Of a DNA stretch of 64,000 nt, positions 10,991-21,769 are shown in pieces. Positions within the stretch are counted from its first letter, which is position 1; each line of letters opens with the position of its first letter. Both the position numbers and the translations under genes were made by a program. Source of the DNA: Symbiodinium natans (taxonomy: Eukaryota > Sar > Dinophyceae > Suessiales > Symbiodiniaceae); NCBI GenBank assembly GCA_905221605.1, contig CAJNDS010000446.1:1103743-1167742 (forward strand), written 5' to 3'. The notes below the pieces were generated by a model that did no database searches, was not told the DNA's origin, and was given only the letters and a program-made list of their open reading frames with translations.

Positions 10991-11095
10991 GTGTACCCTT
11001 TGAAGAACGAGAGACACGCCGGAACCGTAGAATTCAACGACAAGGAGCGACCCGGAGAGTTGGCCGAGGGGTACCTATGCCGAAGGAAGACTCAT
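10991..11095 (+). CDS. Exon after a giant polypyrimidine tract
   Basis: Starts VYPLKNERHAGTVEFNDKER, then PGELAEGYLCRRKTHA. The acceptor is the CAG closing the CT tract. The donor is not certain; a GT in CATGCCCTGTGC or a position slightly further are candidates. Highly charged product, family unknown. Confidence 0.55.
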
Positions 11096-11475
11096 GCCCT
11101 GTGCTTGTTTCATAGTACCGTACTTGAAGAACCAGGCCTCTTTGTGAGCGAATGCTCGGCGATTCGCCCCATGTTTCCTGCACTCATGTGCGTGTTCGGG
11201 TGTGCAGTTGTTTGTGGCACAGGAGTCCTTGAGGAAAGCGCTTGGACTGAACACGTGCGCCCGGCTGCCTCCAGAATCCTCCACTGGCTTTGCCAGTTTC
11301 GGTCATCACACACGGGCCCTTCTTTGTGACTAGAACTTTTCTTTTTTTGGCATTGTAGTCCGTAAAGCAGCAAAGCACACGTCCACATAGCAACTTCTTG
11401 TAGATCTCGGGCTTGGGATACTTTGCCGTGCTCCCATTTCTTGTCCTTGCTGCCGCTTTGGTGCAAGCACTGCAG

Positions 11476-11611
11476 AGATCCTCAGTTCAAGGGCCGCCCT
11501 GCGGCCAAGTGGCAGCCTGCCATGGCGCAGCAGCCCTTGCTCACCGGGGAGGAGGGGACCGTCGAACCTTACATGTTTCTCAACCTGAGTCGCGCTCCAC
11601 AGCAGACCTAA
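11476..11611 (+). CDS. C-terminal exon of an unrecognised protein
   Basis: Acceptor GCAAGCACTGCAG, then an open frame with KGRPAAKWQPAMAQQPLLTG followed by EEGTVEPYMFLNLSRAPQQT and TAA at 11609-11611. No family recognised. Confidence 0.5.
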
Positions 11612-13254
11612 GGCGAAATCTACCAACATCTGCTATATCAAATGTCGCTCTTGCAGTTAAGAGCAGGATGGACGAGCCAACCAGATGCAAGCGGCCAACG
11701 TTCAGCTCCTTGCCCAGCTTTGCCATCCTGGTGACTTCCTATCCTCCAAGATCCGCACTTGCCCCTTGGAGTCTTTCAAGTGTGTGTGTGTGTGTGTGTA
11801 CTTCCGGAACCTTCTAAGAGTGCGTCTGAAGAATGAGCTGCTGTGAAGTTGCACGCAAGGTCTGGTGAGGGAGACCCTTCAGGCCACCGTTACCTGCCAA
11901 GCTTGTCGGCAACTCCAAGAGGCCTCCTAGGGTTTAGGGTTTAGGGTTTAGGGCTTTCTGGGTGTGGGAAGGGCAGGGGATGGGGGGTTGGGGGCTGGGC
12001 TGAGTCATAATTCCTTCGGGGACGGTTCTCTTGTGCTCAGGAAAGTGCACCGCGTAAGATGCGGGGCTCCAAGTTTTGAGTTTTTTCCACCTGATTCGAA
12101 CGGCCGGCTTTTTTAAATTACGCCGCCAATGCACAGCATTTCCCACATTTTCCCCTGAGCCCTGCGCGCTTCCAGCTCAGACAAATTAGCCCCGGACCCT
12201 CAATGCTTGAAGGGAACACCTCTCTGCAACATCTTGATGCCACCATTCAGAATCCTCAAGCCACCTCAACCCCTGGGGGTGTCCTTCTGTGTTGGTTTGT
12301 GACGCCCCAGGCGCTGACAGCTGCTTGAGCTCTAAGGCCTCGAATACCTCGGCGTCCGCACCCGAAGCCCTAAAGCCCAAAACCTCAAACCCTGAACCCT
12401 AAACGTCTTATGTGTGCCTCGCCGTGTCCGCGTGTGAGCGATTAAACCCTAAACCCAAACTCTAAACCCTGAACCCTAATCTCAGACTCGGAATCCCTGC
12501 ACAGTGGTCCGTCCAGCAATGCGGGTGCCAAAAAAAGCACCCTAAACCCCAGCTTGTAACATCCTGCAAAATCTGCAACGCGAGCAAGGGACAGAAGCCA
12601 AGTGCCTCCAGCGCTTGGGATACCATTGTCGCAGCGCCTCACAGCACCTCGCTCTGCTTTCTGCCGGGGTTAGGGTTTGGGGTTTCGGCTTTAGGGTTTA
12701 GGGTCGGGGTTTCAGGTAGGGGCTCCCGGCATTCAGGATGCCCCGGGTTCAAACAGGGTTTCGGGTTTACGGTTTACCTCTGAGGGCTCTTGCAGGGAAA
12801 TAGTTCGGGCTCACAGTATTACAGCTTTGCCTCTAGAGTGAAAGCAGGATTTGTTGCACATTGTCTGTTGAAGGAATGGAAGCGAATCTTCAGTAGTGAG
12901 AGATGCTGAGGTTTCCACGAACCCGAAAGCTGCTACGGCCTGGGGGTCATTGTGCACGCGCTGGCAAACACCCAGAACTTTCTGAAGCTCGGCCGCTCAT
13001 GCTAGCAGGCTCCAGGTCTGAGAGGCTGTTGTGCATCATTTTGGGTTTTTGCACTCGAAGCAACCAGGATGGGCTATTTGGCCTTTTCAGCCCCAGAATG
13101 AACCCGATCAAGGGCCTTTTTAAGGGACCATAGGGTATACTCGCCCATCCCGGAAGCCAGCAAGGAAGGAGGACTGGTATCACAAAGCGGTGGAGCACCT
13201 TTGGGCCGTGCTTCACAAGTTACTCAGGGGTACTTGGAAATATTGTTCTAATTT
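11612..13254. other. No convincing gene; degenerate telomere-type runs
   Basis: Contains TTTAGGG at 11930-11955, degenerate CCCTAAA at 12360-12480 and TTTAGGG-like sequence at 12666-12770. Short open frames occur on both strands, but I could not support a splice chain. Confidence 0.4.
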
Positions 13255-13395
13255 TTGGGTACTATAATTCCTAAGAAACAGCAAAAATATTTTTGGGTAC
13301 TATAATTCCTAAGAAACAGCAAAAAAACCCTAAGAAACAGCAACAACATAATTAAGAAACAGCAAAAACACCCTAAGAAACAGCAAAAACACATG
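13255..13395. repeat. Tandem repeat with CTAAGAAACAGCAAAAAC units
   Basis: Five to six diverged copies of TAAGAAACAGCAAAAA, the first two inside a longer duplicated unit that begins TTTTTGGGTACTATAATTCC. Confidence 0.8.
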
Positions 13396-13545
13396 ATTTT
13401 TGCTTGGGTTCCAAGTTCGGTATAGGTTGGGCGAGGTGCCTCCCGAAGCAAAGGCCGGGCCGCAGGAGGCGCTGCGCCCTGGTCGCACGGGGTTTAGGGT
13501 TTAGGGTTTAGGGTTTAGGGTTTAGGGTTTAGGGACACCAGAAGC

Positions 13546-13663
13546 CCCCAACTGGGGGTTTTCGAAAATGAGGGGGGGCCCCCTTATTTAGATGCCCAAT
13601 CAGTAGGATTCTCTTAGAATAGGGACCCTAAAAAGGTATCCCTAATTTCGAAAAGCCTCAACT
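13546..13663. mobile_element. MITE-like element, family B, with 8-bp near-identical flanks
   Basis: TIRs GGGGGTTTTCGAAAAT / CTAATTTCGAAAAG lie between CCCCAACT (13546-13553) and CCTCAACT (13656-13663), seven of eight identical, consistent with a target duplication. It sits between a TTTAGGG array (13490-13532) and the exon at 13727. Confidence 0.65.
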
Positions 13664-13726
13664 CATCTGGAAGTTGGACGCTCTGAATCTTGCAATCGAC
13701 AAAATTTGACAACATGAATGCCTCAG

Positions 13727-13834
13727 GTATCGCATGACGGAGCTGATCGCTTGCGTGGCCCTTGCTGTAGGGCACCGCACCTTCTACCGGACCCTTGGCA
13801 AGGAGCGCGCTGCCACAACCCGTCATGGAGAAAG
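13727..13834 (+). CDS. Internal exon, unrecognised protein
   Basis: Acceptor CATGAATGCCTCAG, 36 codons (YRMTELIACVALAVGHRTFY..., then RTLGKERAATTRHGE), donor AG|GTGCTG. The opposite strand is also open here, but only + offers good sites at both ends. Confidence 0.55.
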
Positions 13835-14256
13835 GTGCTGATGGCAACTTTCGTGCCTTTAAACAAGTTCGGCTGGTTTGACCCGAGCCTCAAACTTCGA
13901 CATTTTCAGTGATCAGACAACTTGTTCTGCGCGGGCCCATAAGAACTTGCGTATGCAGTCTGCCGTGCTTCCGAACCGGAATCCGGCCACGAACCTTTTC
14001 TACCAGGAGGTGCAAAACTCGTCGTGCGTGGCTGCATGTCACCACAAGCCGAAATATCTGGCTTAGATTTGCTGTGTTTGTCTTTTGTTTGCACTTTGTC
14101 ACAATCCCAGCATCCGGACGACCTGAAGCCCAGAAGGCTTAAGCCACTCCTGCATGTCGAGCCAACAGGCTTCTCGAAGCCTACCTGTGCCTATGCAAAT
14201 AATTCGTCTTGTCGCCTAGATCGGCCTTGTCATTCAACATAAACCGCCAGAGGGAG

Positions 14257-14402
14257 AAGAAGAAGAAGAAGAAGAAGAAGAAGAAGAAGAAGAAGAAGAA
14301 GAAGAAGAAGAAGAAGAAGAAGAAGAAGAAGAAGAAGAAGAAGAAGAAGAAGAAGAAGAAGAAGAAGAAGAAGAAGAAGAAGAAGAAGAAGACGAAGACG
14401 AC
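14257..14402. repeat. (GAA)n microsatellite
   Basis: About 145 bp of uninterrupted GAA turning into GACGAC at its end. Confidence 0.98.
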
Positions 14403-14431
14403 GAAATCAGAGCCGGCTGCAGGGCGTCTAG

Positions 14432-14502
14432 CGTTTAGGATGAATCAAGGCTTCGGGCTGAGCATCAGCAAAGGCAGGGTCTGGTGCGATGTTGTGTCGA
14501 AA
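14432..14502 (+). CDS. Internal exon, unrecognised protein
   Basis: After CGTCTAG the frame reads FRMNQGFGLSISKGRVWCDV, then VSK, and ends at a GT donor (GTCACATCC). It follows the GAA repeat. No family recognised. Confidence 0.4.
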
Positions 14503-14723
14503 GTCACATCCTGTAGGCCATCTGACAAAAGCCTAAGCCCAAGCCTGCTGGCGCATGCCTTTCCAGGAGCCAATTCTCGATCAGCCTCCGCTGCCTTCAC
14601 CGCGGGACTATGCGAATGGCGGCGCTCCGATGTTTAAGAGCGCGCAGGAGGTCTCCACCCAACTTCGTAGGAAGGACCGGATGGTGGGGGGCGTGAACCT
14701 TTGCATCTGACGGCGCGCGAACT

Positions 14724-14907
<184 letters not shown>

Positions 14908-15078
14908 GCTGGTACCGTGTCGTTTTCACATCTTACGCCTTCTTCCCTCAAGTGAAAAGCACCATCTTCCGGAGATGTCCAGGAGGGCTGCGGCTGGGGC
15001 CCGTGCCTCGACAAAGCCTCTCTCACCTCCGGGCTGAAGCTGGCAAATGGAGTTCCTAAGTTGCAGGATGTCGGATTC

Positions 15079-15187
15079 TATATCCCCCTTGGGAATTATT
15101 TTTATTTTTGTTTATATAACACCCAAGAGGATATTAGAATTATTCGAAATGTTATTTTTATTAAGGTTCTAAGGGGAGTATAGGATT
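15079..15187. mobile_element. MITE-like element, family G (TIR TATATCCCCCTT)
   Basis: TATATCCCCCTTGGGAATT on the left and AAGGGGAGTATA on the right, with GGATT on both sides as a possible target duplication. A second copy at 18190-18259 has its interior replaced by CCCTAAA repeats. Confidence 0.65.
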
Positions 15188-15678
15188 GAGGGCATAGGCA
15201 CAGGTCGACATGCTTTGGCATGCCCTTTAAATGTAAAAGCATCTCTAAAACACATCTCTAAAAGACAGGTGCGGCCGTGTGGCACGTTTTTTTTTTTTTT
15301 TTTGTTTTAATTTTTATTTTTTAAACTATTCATTCCTGCACTTCCGCTTATCTACATGCATGGTCGGTCGGCCTTACTCGTACGTGCTTCTCCAAGTTGT
15401 AGCAGTTGTCGGAACACACAAATACAAGATGTAATGAGTATGGCGTTCAGGTAGGAGCCACAGGTACCAGCTCCTTGAGCCCACACAATGCTCAGCGTCA
15501 ACACCTGCCATTCCAGCAGTGTAGCACCACCAGTAGCGCCGAGAAGTATGTGGGGGTGGTCTTAGAACGAAATGTTCGCGCAGTGGTGCGGTTTGTCTGA
15601 CGTGCTTCATGATCTAGGTTTTGGGCACCTACTTTCCTGAATCCTGATGCCGAATCCTGAGATCCTTCGAGACTGAAG

Positions 15679-15757
15679 GAACTACTGGCAGATTGCTTCA
15701 CGTGGCAGCTTATGCCACAAGCGCCCACGAGCAAATGGACACCAGCTCTGTCGACAG
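15679..15757 (+). CDS. Possible internal exon
   Basis: Acceptor TTCGAGACTGAAG, then ELLADCFTWQLMPQAPTSKW and a possible GC donor. The opposite strand is open as well, so strand is uncertain. Confidence 0.3.
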
Positions 15758-15812
15758 GCCAGAAGTTGGGAGTTGGACGCTGAAAACCTGAACCTTCATG
15801 AGCCTCAGCCAT

Positions 15813-15891
15813 TGGGATGTTCCATGATGTTCCCTGTTTTACGAACAGTCCTTAGTAGGGATTAAACTAGTTAAAGGGGGAGCATCCCAAA
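15813..15891. mobile_element. MITE-like element, family C copy
   Basis: TTGGGATGTTCC ... GGGGGAGCATCCCAA with the shared ACGAACAGTCCTTAGTAGGG interior. Flanks TCAGCCA and TCAACCA differ at one base and may be an aged 7-bp target duplication. Confidence 0.7.
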
Positions 15892-17590
15892 TCAACCACT
15901 TCAACCCAAGCCCCGAGCAGGTGTGGCTTTCTTTGATTGGGGAAGTTCGCATTACGTGCCCCTCAACCGTGGTTCGTCCCTCAGACAGAGGCATGAGGCT
16001 CGCGGTGCAGGCATCTAGGGAAGTTTCGATTGGGCAGATTTGACAGCGGTCTGCTTTGCCTGGCAAAAGACGAGATTTGCTTCTAGCATCAGACTTCTTT
16101 ACCTACTACCGGTGCACTCCCAAGTCAGTTTTGAAGTCAATTTGCCTGTCTTCCTGTAGGATTCCCATCGTTGGCCTTTCGCAATGAAGCTTCGGGATTG
16201 CGAAATAAACCTGAACCAATGCGATCCTTTGCTTGGCTTCTTTTTGCAACGGCCCCCCCCCCCCCCCCCCCACAATAGGCCTGATTCCTGGAATCGAAGG
16301 CGCCAAAATTTGGAAGAGTCTTGACCCTCACCTGCTTCGATCCTGGTTCCTTTTGAGCACTAAGGTTGGCACCTTTGGCCTTTTGGTCTATGGATTTTGT
16401 TTTAGTCATCTGGCTCCTGGTCCTCAAATTTCCTGGGTTATGCGTGTCCTCTTGGCCTCTTGGTCTGAAAGTCCACTGCTCCGGTTCTCCGGTGTCTCGA
16501 CCCACCACCAAAGCAGGTGGTCATGTGCCATGTGCGAACCAAAGAAGCTCTGGGGGTAGCCAGCCACAAGGGGGGTTGAGGCCGAGGTTTGGCAAGGAAT
16601 TGTTTTCGGATACCAAGGCAAGATGATCCTGAACTACATGTGGAAGAAGGCTCCGCAACACAGTAGGATTAGACCTTGAAAGCCTAGACCCTGAAACTGA
16701 AAGATCCAGGACATGATGTGGAAATCAGGTTCGGAGGTGCCCAGAGGAGGTCCCAAGTCCCCCAAAAGTTTCCCAGGATAATTGAGGGGTCCTCCAAGTG
16801 AAATCTGCTCTTCAGGCTCCTGGCCGCACCCTCTGCCGAGCCGACTTGGAGCATGTGGCTTCTGAGCTGCACCGGCAGTTCAGAGTTCGGGATGTTCGGG
16901 GAGGTGGGATGCAAAAGGGTGCGTGCCATCTTGAACCATCGAAGGCTTCGTGCACGTGACGAGCACAACCATCGCAGGGAACCAGACGACGAAATAGTAC
17001 TATGTTAATTGGCGATTAGGCAGAAGACTACGCCGAAACACTTGCACGAGATCCCAGACCAAGACATGAAACAGCACCGTGTAGCGAACCTCTCCCGACA
17101 TATGAGGGAAAGACCAAAGGGAGAACGACCCCGGGACCCGGCAATATTGAAAACCTCGAATCAAAGTTACTTGTAATTAACAAGATAAGAAGTCATTCCT
17201 GTACTGGCTGCCTGTGACACGGCACGTCACCGAGCAACTTCTCACTCCTCTAGCATCCTAAGGTTACAAGAAAACCGGCTCAATTTGTGATCTGCATGCC
17301 GGACCGAGTCTGGTTCAAGGTCAAACTTGGTCTTAACCCCGCGCGCATTTCGCGCCACACACACACACACACATCTCTCCCTCTCTCTCTCTCTCTCCCT
17401 CTCTGTCCATCTCTCTTGCTTGCTCGCTCACGCTGAGACGCCCTTCAAAAAAAGAACCCTCAAGCCGACCCTGACCCGGACCTGCTTCCTTGTTCCAACA
17501 AGCATGTGCAAGTGTCTGCGAGTGGCACACACGGACCACATGTGTCACGGCATGGGACAGTCGTTTTTTTGCCTCCTCTAACGGTGGTCC
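15892..17590. other. No gene recognised
   Basis: Contains a poly-C run at 16252-16270 and a CA/CTCT microsatellite at 17355-17415. Open stretches occur on both strands, but I could not support any with paired splice sites. Confidence 0.35.
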
Positions 17591-17875
17591 GTGCCGGCGC
17601 CCAGAGTCCCAGGGCTGAATTCCACGGACTTCAAAAGCGATGACATGATAGAAGAGTGGCAGCCGAACCAGCACAGCGAAGACCATTGCGGCCATGCTTT
17701 TGTCATTTGGGTGGTTGTCAAAATTATGATCCCTTTTGGGGCGCAATATAATAGGGATCCAAAAAGGGACCAGAATTTTGACAACCACCCACTTGTCTTG
17801 CCAAGGCAAAAGGATACACCGGGGCCGTCGCCTGCTCCTACTGACAGCGGGAAGGGGGGCGGCTTGAGACAGTAG
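17591..17875 (+). CDS. C-terminal coding region with an in-frame family A element
   Basis: An acidic stretch (LNSTDFKSDDMIEEWQPNQH) leads into HSEDHCGHAFVI. The family A element (17709-17790) follows and stays open in this frame, then LPRQKDTPGPSPAPTDSGKG and a TAG at 17873-17875. Either the element has been exonised or it is spliced; I see no clean splice pair at its ends. Product unknown. Confidence 0.45.
   Translation: MPAPRVPGLNSTDFKSDDMIEEWQPNQHSEDHCGHAFVIWVVVKIMIPFGAQYNRDPKRDQNFDNHPLVLPRQKDTPGPSPAPTDSGKGGGLRQ
17709..17790. mobile_element. MITE-like element, family A, second copy
   Basis: GGGTGGTTGTCAAAATTATG ... CAGAATTTTGACAACCACCC: 82 bp with near-perfect TIRs, same family as 727-827. 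Confidence 0.8.
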
Positions 17876-18189
17876 CAAGACGTACGGGTGATAAGGAGGG
17901 GTTACTTGGGTTACCGTTTTGGGATAGACTCTTCCTGCAGGGAGGACGAGGGAGCCCAAGAAGTCAGGCCAAGTGGGGGTTCAGATTGCTAACCAGGGGA
18001 CTGGCTGAAGCTCTACCAGCAGTTTACGGAGATGTTGTAATCGAACCTGTTGGGATCCTGATGGCTCATTCGGAAATGTTGCTGAGTAGTCTGGGAATGG
18101 GGTTGGGGGGGGGGTGGTTTTTCTGCCATTGATGCGGCAAGCTTCCGCCCCGGGAGCCTCTCAAGCTGTGGGTGGAAATCGCCAACACT

Positions 18190-18259
18190 ATATCCCCCTT
18201 GCGAATTATTTTACCCTAAACCCTGAACCCTAAATCCTAAACCCTAAACCCTGGGAGTA
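18190..18259. mobile_element. Family G element with CCCTAAA interior
   Basis: Keeps the left end (TATATCCCCCTTGCGAATT) and right end (GGGAGTATAG) of family G, but the middle is five to six CCCTAAA-type repeats. Confidence 0.65.
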
Positions 18260-18713
18260 TAGAACAGGAACACGATCAATTGCCTTGACCTCTGGACACC
18301 TGCTGTTGGCATTTGTTGGCGGCTCTGGCTCAGATCCTCTTCGTAACTTAGTACCCTAAACCATAAACCCTAAAGCCTCCGTCCTGGCAAAGGAAAGCTT
18401 GGCGATTAAGAGTTTAGTGAAGCTCGACCGTGCGAGGACACAACTCGCATGGAGCGCTGGCCAGCTTTCTGATTGCCTTTGACGCTGAAACAAGCCCTTT
18501 CCCTGAAGAGATCCTCGAGCCTAGGTCCTTGTTGATTACAGTTATTTCCAGTTATTTACAGTTAGTAAGCTGGGTCTACTTCTGAGAGATCTTGCACGCA
18601 GCCTCGTCACGATATGTTGCTATGAGTTTGCCGCCCTGACCCAGGAGCTGGGGAAAGCCGTCGGCGCCACGGCTTCATACTAAGTGTCCACGATCCGCGG
18701 AATCTTCGTGCAG

Positions 18714-18818
18714 AAGGTGTCAAGGATGCCCTCGGAAGGATGGGCAACAGTTCATCATGTGATCATTGTCGTCGTTGTCGGTGTCCTCGTAGACATGACC
18801 ATCTTATGCGAATTTTGA
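18714..18818 (+). CDS. Possible C-terminal exon with a hydrophobic segment
   Basis: Acceptor AATCTTCGTGCAG, then KVSRMPSEGWATVHH followed by a Val/Ile-rich run (VIIVVVVGVLVDMTILCEF) and TGA at 18816-18818. The run would make one membrane helix. No family recognised; other frames are open too. Confidence 0.35.
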   Translation, partial: KVSRMPSEGWATVHHVIIVVVVGVLVDMTILCEF

Positions 18819-18920
18819 ATACAGACAGCAGAAAGCCTTGTGCGACATCCCGGCCGGCAACTTCAAGAGGGCAGTCTTCCCAGCGCGTATACGGCCGAAA
18901 ATGCGGTACACGCCAATTGA

Positions 18921-19298
18921 ATGTGTAGGCGCAACCCGCATGTGAAACTTCGGCGTGCAAAGTCTTGTGCGAATCTGGAACACGTCCTTACAAACGCAGG
19001 ACATGGTCGAGCTTTCAGGAGCTTGTCCGAAGCCTCGTCGGCAAGCATGGCCGCAGACAAGAACGAGCCACTTGCAGTAAGCGTAGCAGACAAGAACGAG
19101 CCACGTGCAGATGGCGGGGGCAACGGCCACCGAAGCTATTATGGGAAACGTAGGCAAGTGCTTGCCGCGAACCGTGGGATCGCTCGCAGTCTCCGTCCTC
19201 AAGCGGTAGCCACACATTTACGACATTTACGCAGAGTTGCATCACTTTGTAGTGGGACAATAAGGCCACGTGACTGCATGACTGTGGGGAGGCTGTGA
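18921..19298 (+). CDS. Coding region with a short internal repeat (ADKNEP twice)
   Basis: A long open frame containing HGRAFRSLSEASSASMAADK and two ADKNEP motifs 11 residues apart (19-nt exact repeats in the DNA), then basic sequence. TGA at 19296-19298. A second open segment in another frame (19300-19434) ends in a hydrophobic stretch, IISIVLLAATFLCMTCLY, and TGA. Exon borders are not settled; no family recognised. Confidence 0.4.
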   Translation: MCRRNPHVKLRRAKSCANLEHVLTNAGHGRAFRSLSEASSASMAADKNEPLAVSVADKNEPRADGGGNGHRSYYGKRRQVLAANRGIARSLRPQAVATHLRHLRRVASLCSGTIRPRDCMTVGRL

Positions 19299-19479
19299 GA
19301 GCGTGCACCACTGCTTCGCATCTAGCTACAGCACTTGTCAGCAGCGCCATCAACGTTGCTTTTGTGACGCTCGGAGAATCATCAGCATCGTGCTGCTGGC
19401 AGCGACATTTCTTTGCATGACATGCCTCTACTGAATCCCACCCAGTTCGCGACAAGAAGTACTGTCTCAAACACATGGG

Positions 19480-19580
19480 GGTTTACAATATTGGGGTGCC
19501 TTTTTGGGGTCCTTACGAGAAGGGGATCCCACTATCTGGGGGTCCATTTTGAGGCTCCTTTCTTTCCGTAAACCCTTATA
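19480..19580. mobile_element. Family B-like inverted-repeat element
   Basis: GGGGGTTTACAATATTGGGG at the left and TTTCTTTCCGTAAACCC at the right, with GGATCCCAC in the middle; diverged relative of the other B copies. Confidence 0.5.
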
Positions 19581-19670
19581 TGAAACAGGAGGCCTCGACA
19601 AGGTCGAGCAGACGCCAAGGGCTCGAAGCTCGTTCGCGAGGATGGCCGCCCCGACGCGCCGTTCACACAT

Positions 19671-19718
19671 GCAAACCCTAAACCCTAAACCCTAAACCCT
19701 AAACCCTAAACCCTAAAC
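19671..19718 (+). repeat. CCCTAAA array directly before an exon acceptor
   Basis: Six CCCTAAA units, then CACTTTCGAG, the acceptor of the exon at 19729. Confidence 0.9.
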
Positions 19719-19728
19719 CACTTTCGAG

Positions 19729-19786
19729 TTCTGAAAATCCACAAAGACGATGACGGTTTTGCAGGATGGCAACTGCGATCCGCCAT
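19729..19786 (+). CDS. Internal exon after a CCCTAAA array
   Basis: Reads LKIHKDDDGFAGWQLRSA and ends at a consensus donor GTGAGTATG. Product unknown. It is a left-half example of a telomere-type array sitting at the 3' end of an intron. Confidence 0.6.
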
Positions 19787-20238
19787 GTGAGTATGAATGT
19801 CGCCATTCTCGAAGCCACATAGCACCGAGAGAGAATTCTCCGGGGGACAGGCTTGTGATTCAACAGGCAGCCGCCCAAGGCCGCCCCCCTCCCAATGGCC
19901 TAGCTTAAAGGATGAGTGAAAGTCTCAAACAGCAGCCTCAAGAATGAAATGGTAGTCACCAGCCATTTGTTTGCGCCGTCTGCATGTTGCAGTCCATGTA
20001 AAGAACCCCGCACTGCTTCAAACAGCATAATCATCCACAAAAGTCGTGTCTTGAATGCCGGAGCATTTCAACAGTTCAACTGGTCCTGGGTTGGACCCAG
20101 AACTGGTCCCTACGGCGCAAGCACGTTGTGCCCCCAACATCCCCCCAACCTTGCTAGCATCGGGAGCAGCAGAGCGCAAACTCCGATCCTCGCAACCTGC
20201 ATGCCCTCAGCTCTGATGAGGGCATTTGTTTTGGGTCT

Positions 20239-20298
20239 GAGCCCTAAACCCTAAACCCTAAACCCTAAACTCTAAACCCTAAACCCTAAACCCTAAAC
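20239..20298 (+). repeat. CCCTAAA interstitial array
   Basis: Eight to nine units. GC-rich unique sequence follows, then a short TTTAGGG run at 20442-20455. Confidence 0.95.
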
Positions 20299-20913
20299 CC
20301 GGCTCGCGGATTTGCCCCAGCTGTGCAGGAGGGGAAAAAAACCCGGCTCATGCAGCCGAGGTGCAGAGCGCTTTCCGCTCGAGAAGGATGGGGTGAATGC
20401 TACTTGCCTGAGATGTGCCTGGTGACTTTTTTTGACTTATTAGGGTTTAGGGTCAGAGTTGGGGTGTGCTAGGAGATTTCGATGAAAAAAAGGGGCCACC
20501 GACCACCCGAAAAAAATCGGAGGGCTAAAAGCGCAAGGAGGAAGAATTGTTTGCCGTCACCTCGGCAACAGTCCTGTGGGGAGCTCTTCTTGGAGATCTT
20601 CGCAGAGATGAGAAATCATCATTTGGGACATGAATGCCCTGCTGAGGGACATGTTTGTTTGGCGGTTCGGGCTTGAGAAATGTGGCCGAACGCAAAATCA
20701 GGCTTGATCCTGGCAACGCTGGCTTTCGCCAGGATCCCTCAACATAAAAATTCTCCACGAAACGCTTGTAGGTGCTCCCACCATGGGACCCTGGCCGAAC
20801 AGAGCTTGCGCTTGAGGCCCTGAATATGTGGCAGTGGCAAACTCAGCTTCGACGTCTTCTCAGGGCCAAGCGCATGTCAAAGTTCCGGTTGCCATCGCGA
20901 GGGGTTTCCTGGT

Positions 20914-21135
20914 GTGTTCGCGCTCTCCCCTTCTATCTGCGTTTCGTTCCCCGGGCGACGACATTTGGCCGGTGTTGCATTTGGTGTGGCGTGCATTCTC
21001 AGGGTCGATGACCAAGTCACAAACGGGTACGTCAGCCGCTGCTTGGCGAGGGGCTTCTTCCGGTGGATCGGTGCTTTCCTAGAAACCGGCGTTGGGTTGC
21101 ACCTGGTCGGAACACTTGAACATTGCATGGTGTAG
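20914..21135 (+). CDS. Open coding-like region, unrecognised
   Basis: The frame includes LAGVAFGVACILRVDDQVTN and then GYVSRCLARGFFRWIGAFLE before a TAG at 21133-21135. Mildly hydrophobic. The other two frames are partly open, and no exon borders are settled. Confidence 0.35.
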   Translation: MFALSPSICVSFPGRRHLAGVAFGVACILRVDDQVTNGYVSRCLARGFFRWIGAFLETGVGLHLVGTLEHCMV

Positions 21136-21604
21136 CTGTGCAGGATATGGCACCACATACCCCCGGCGGGATATTGCAGTGTCCGAGGCTAGGAATCATG
21201 CCTGCCGGCTTGTAGGAGCAGGATCTCTATGTCCAAACTGAAGAACCAGCAAGATCAAGTAGGTAGCCCTTCCTGAACCTCACCGCCTCAAAGCTCCACG
21301 GGTTTGCTGCAATGTCGAAGATCATCGCGGCATTGGGGGAGTTAGTCCAGTTCGGCTTAAGAATCTGCATTCAAACGGCGATGTTCAGACACGCGCAGAC
21401 TCGTTTGAAATGACAGAGCACTCAACCATAACACTATCATAGCGGTGATGTAGTGGTGATGCGCATCCTCTTCTTCCTCTCCTTTGATTTGGCACTGGTG
21501 CTAGCAAAGCCTGGAGTCTACCCAATGTCACAGCTCTCTGGAGTCCTCCAGTCAAGCTAGGACCCCCGCGCTGCGAACCCTCAGTTCCGAATCGCAGGAT
21601 TCTC

Positions 21605-21670
21605 CCTAAACCCTAAACCCTAAAACCCCAAACCCTAAACCCTAAACCCTGAACCCTAAACCTTAAACCC
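21605..21670 (+). repeat. CCCTAAA array before an exon acceptor
   Basis: About nine units, some variant (CCCCAAA, CCCTGAA), ending CCTTAAACCCTTTCTTAAG, the acceptor of the exon at 21680. Confidence 0.9.
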
Positions 21671-21679
21671 TTTCTTAAG

Positions 21680-21769
21680 GAGCAGACCCGCATCGACCGT
21701 GCCGCCGCAGCACTCCGCGCGAAGGGCGGAGACGGGGCGCTCCTTGATGCTGCGGGCACCGAGGCTTAA
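21680..21769 (+). CDS. Exon, Ala/Gly-rich, possibly C-terminal
   Basis: Reads EQTRIDRAAAALRAKGGDGA, then LLDAAGTEA and TAA at 21767-21769. A GC donor (GAG|GCTTAAG) just before the stop is an alternative end. Acceptor CCCTTTCTTAAG. Confidence 0.55.
   Translation, partial: EQTRIDRAAAALRAKGGDGALLDAAGTEA

Noticed and set aside
10694-11329. 211-codon + frame through the CT tract
   Set aside because: The first half is a Pro/Leu translation of the pyrimidine tract; only the part after the CAG at 10990 looks like protein.
13614-13847. - strand frame ending in a family B element
   Set aside because: The + strand exon 13727-13834 has a proper acceptor and donor; the - frame is its mirror.
19545-19570. 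Relic of the dinoflagellate spliced leader (CCATTTTGAGGCTCC resembles CCATTTTGGCTCAAG)
   Set aside because: Only a short partial match with an insertion, inside a family B-like element and not upstream of a gene.
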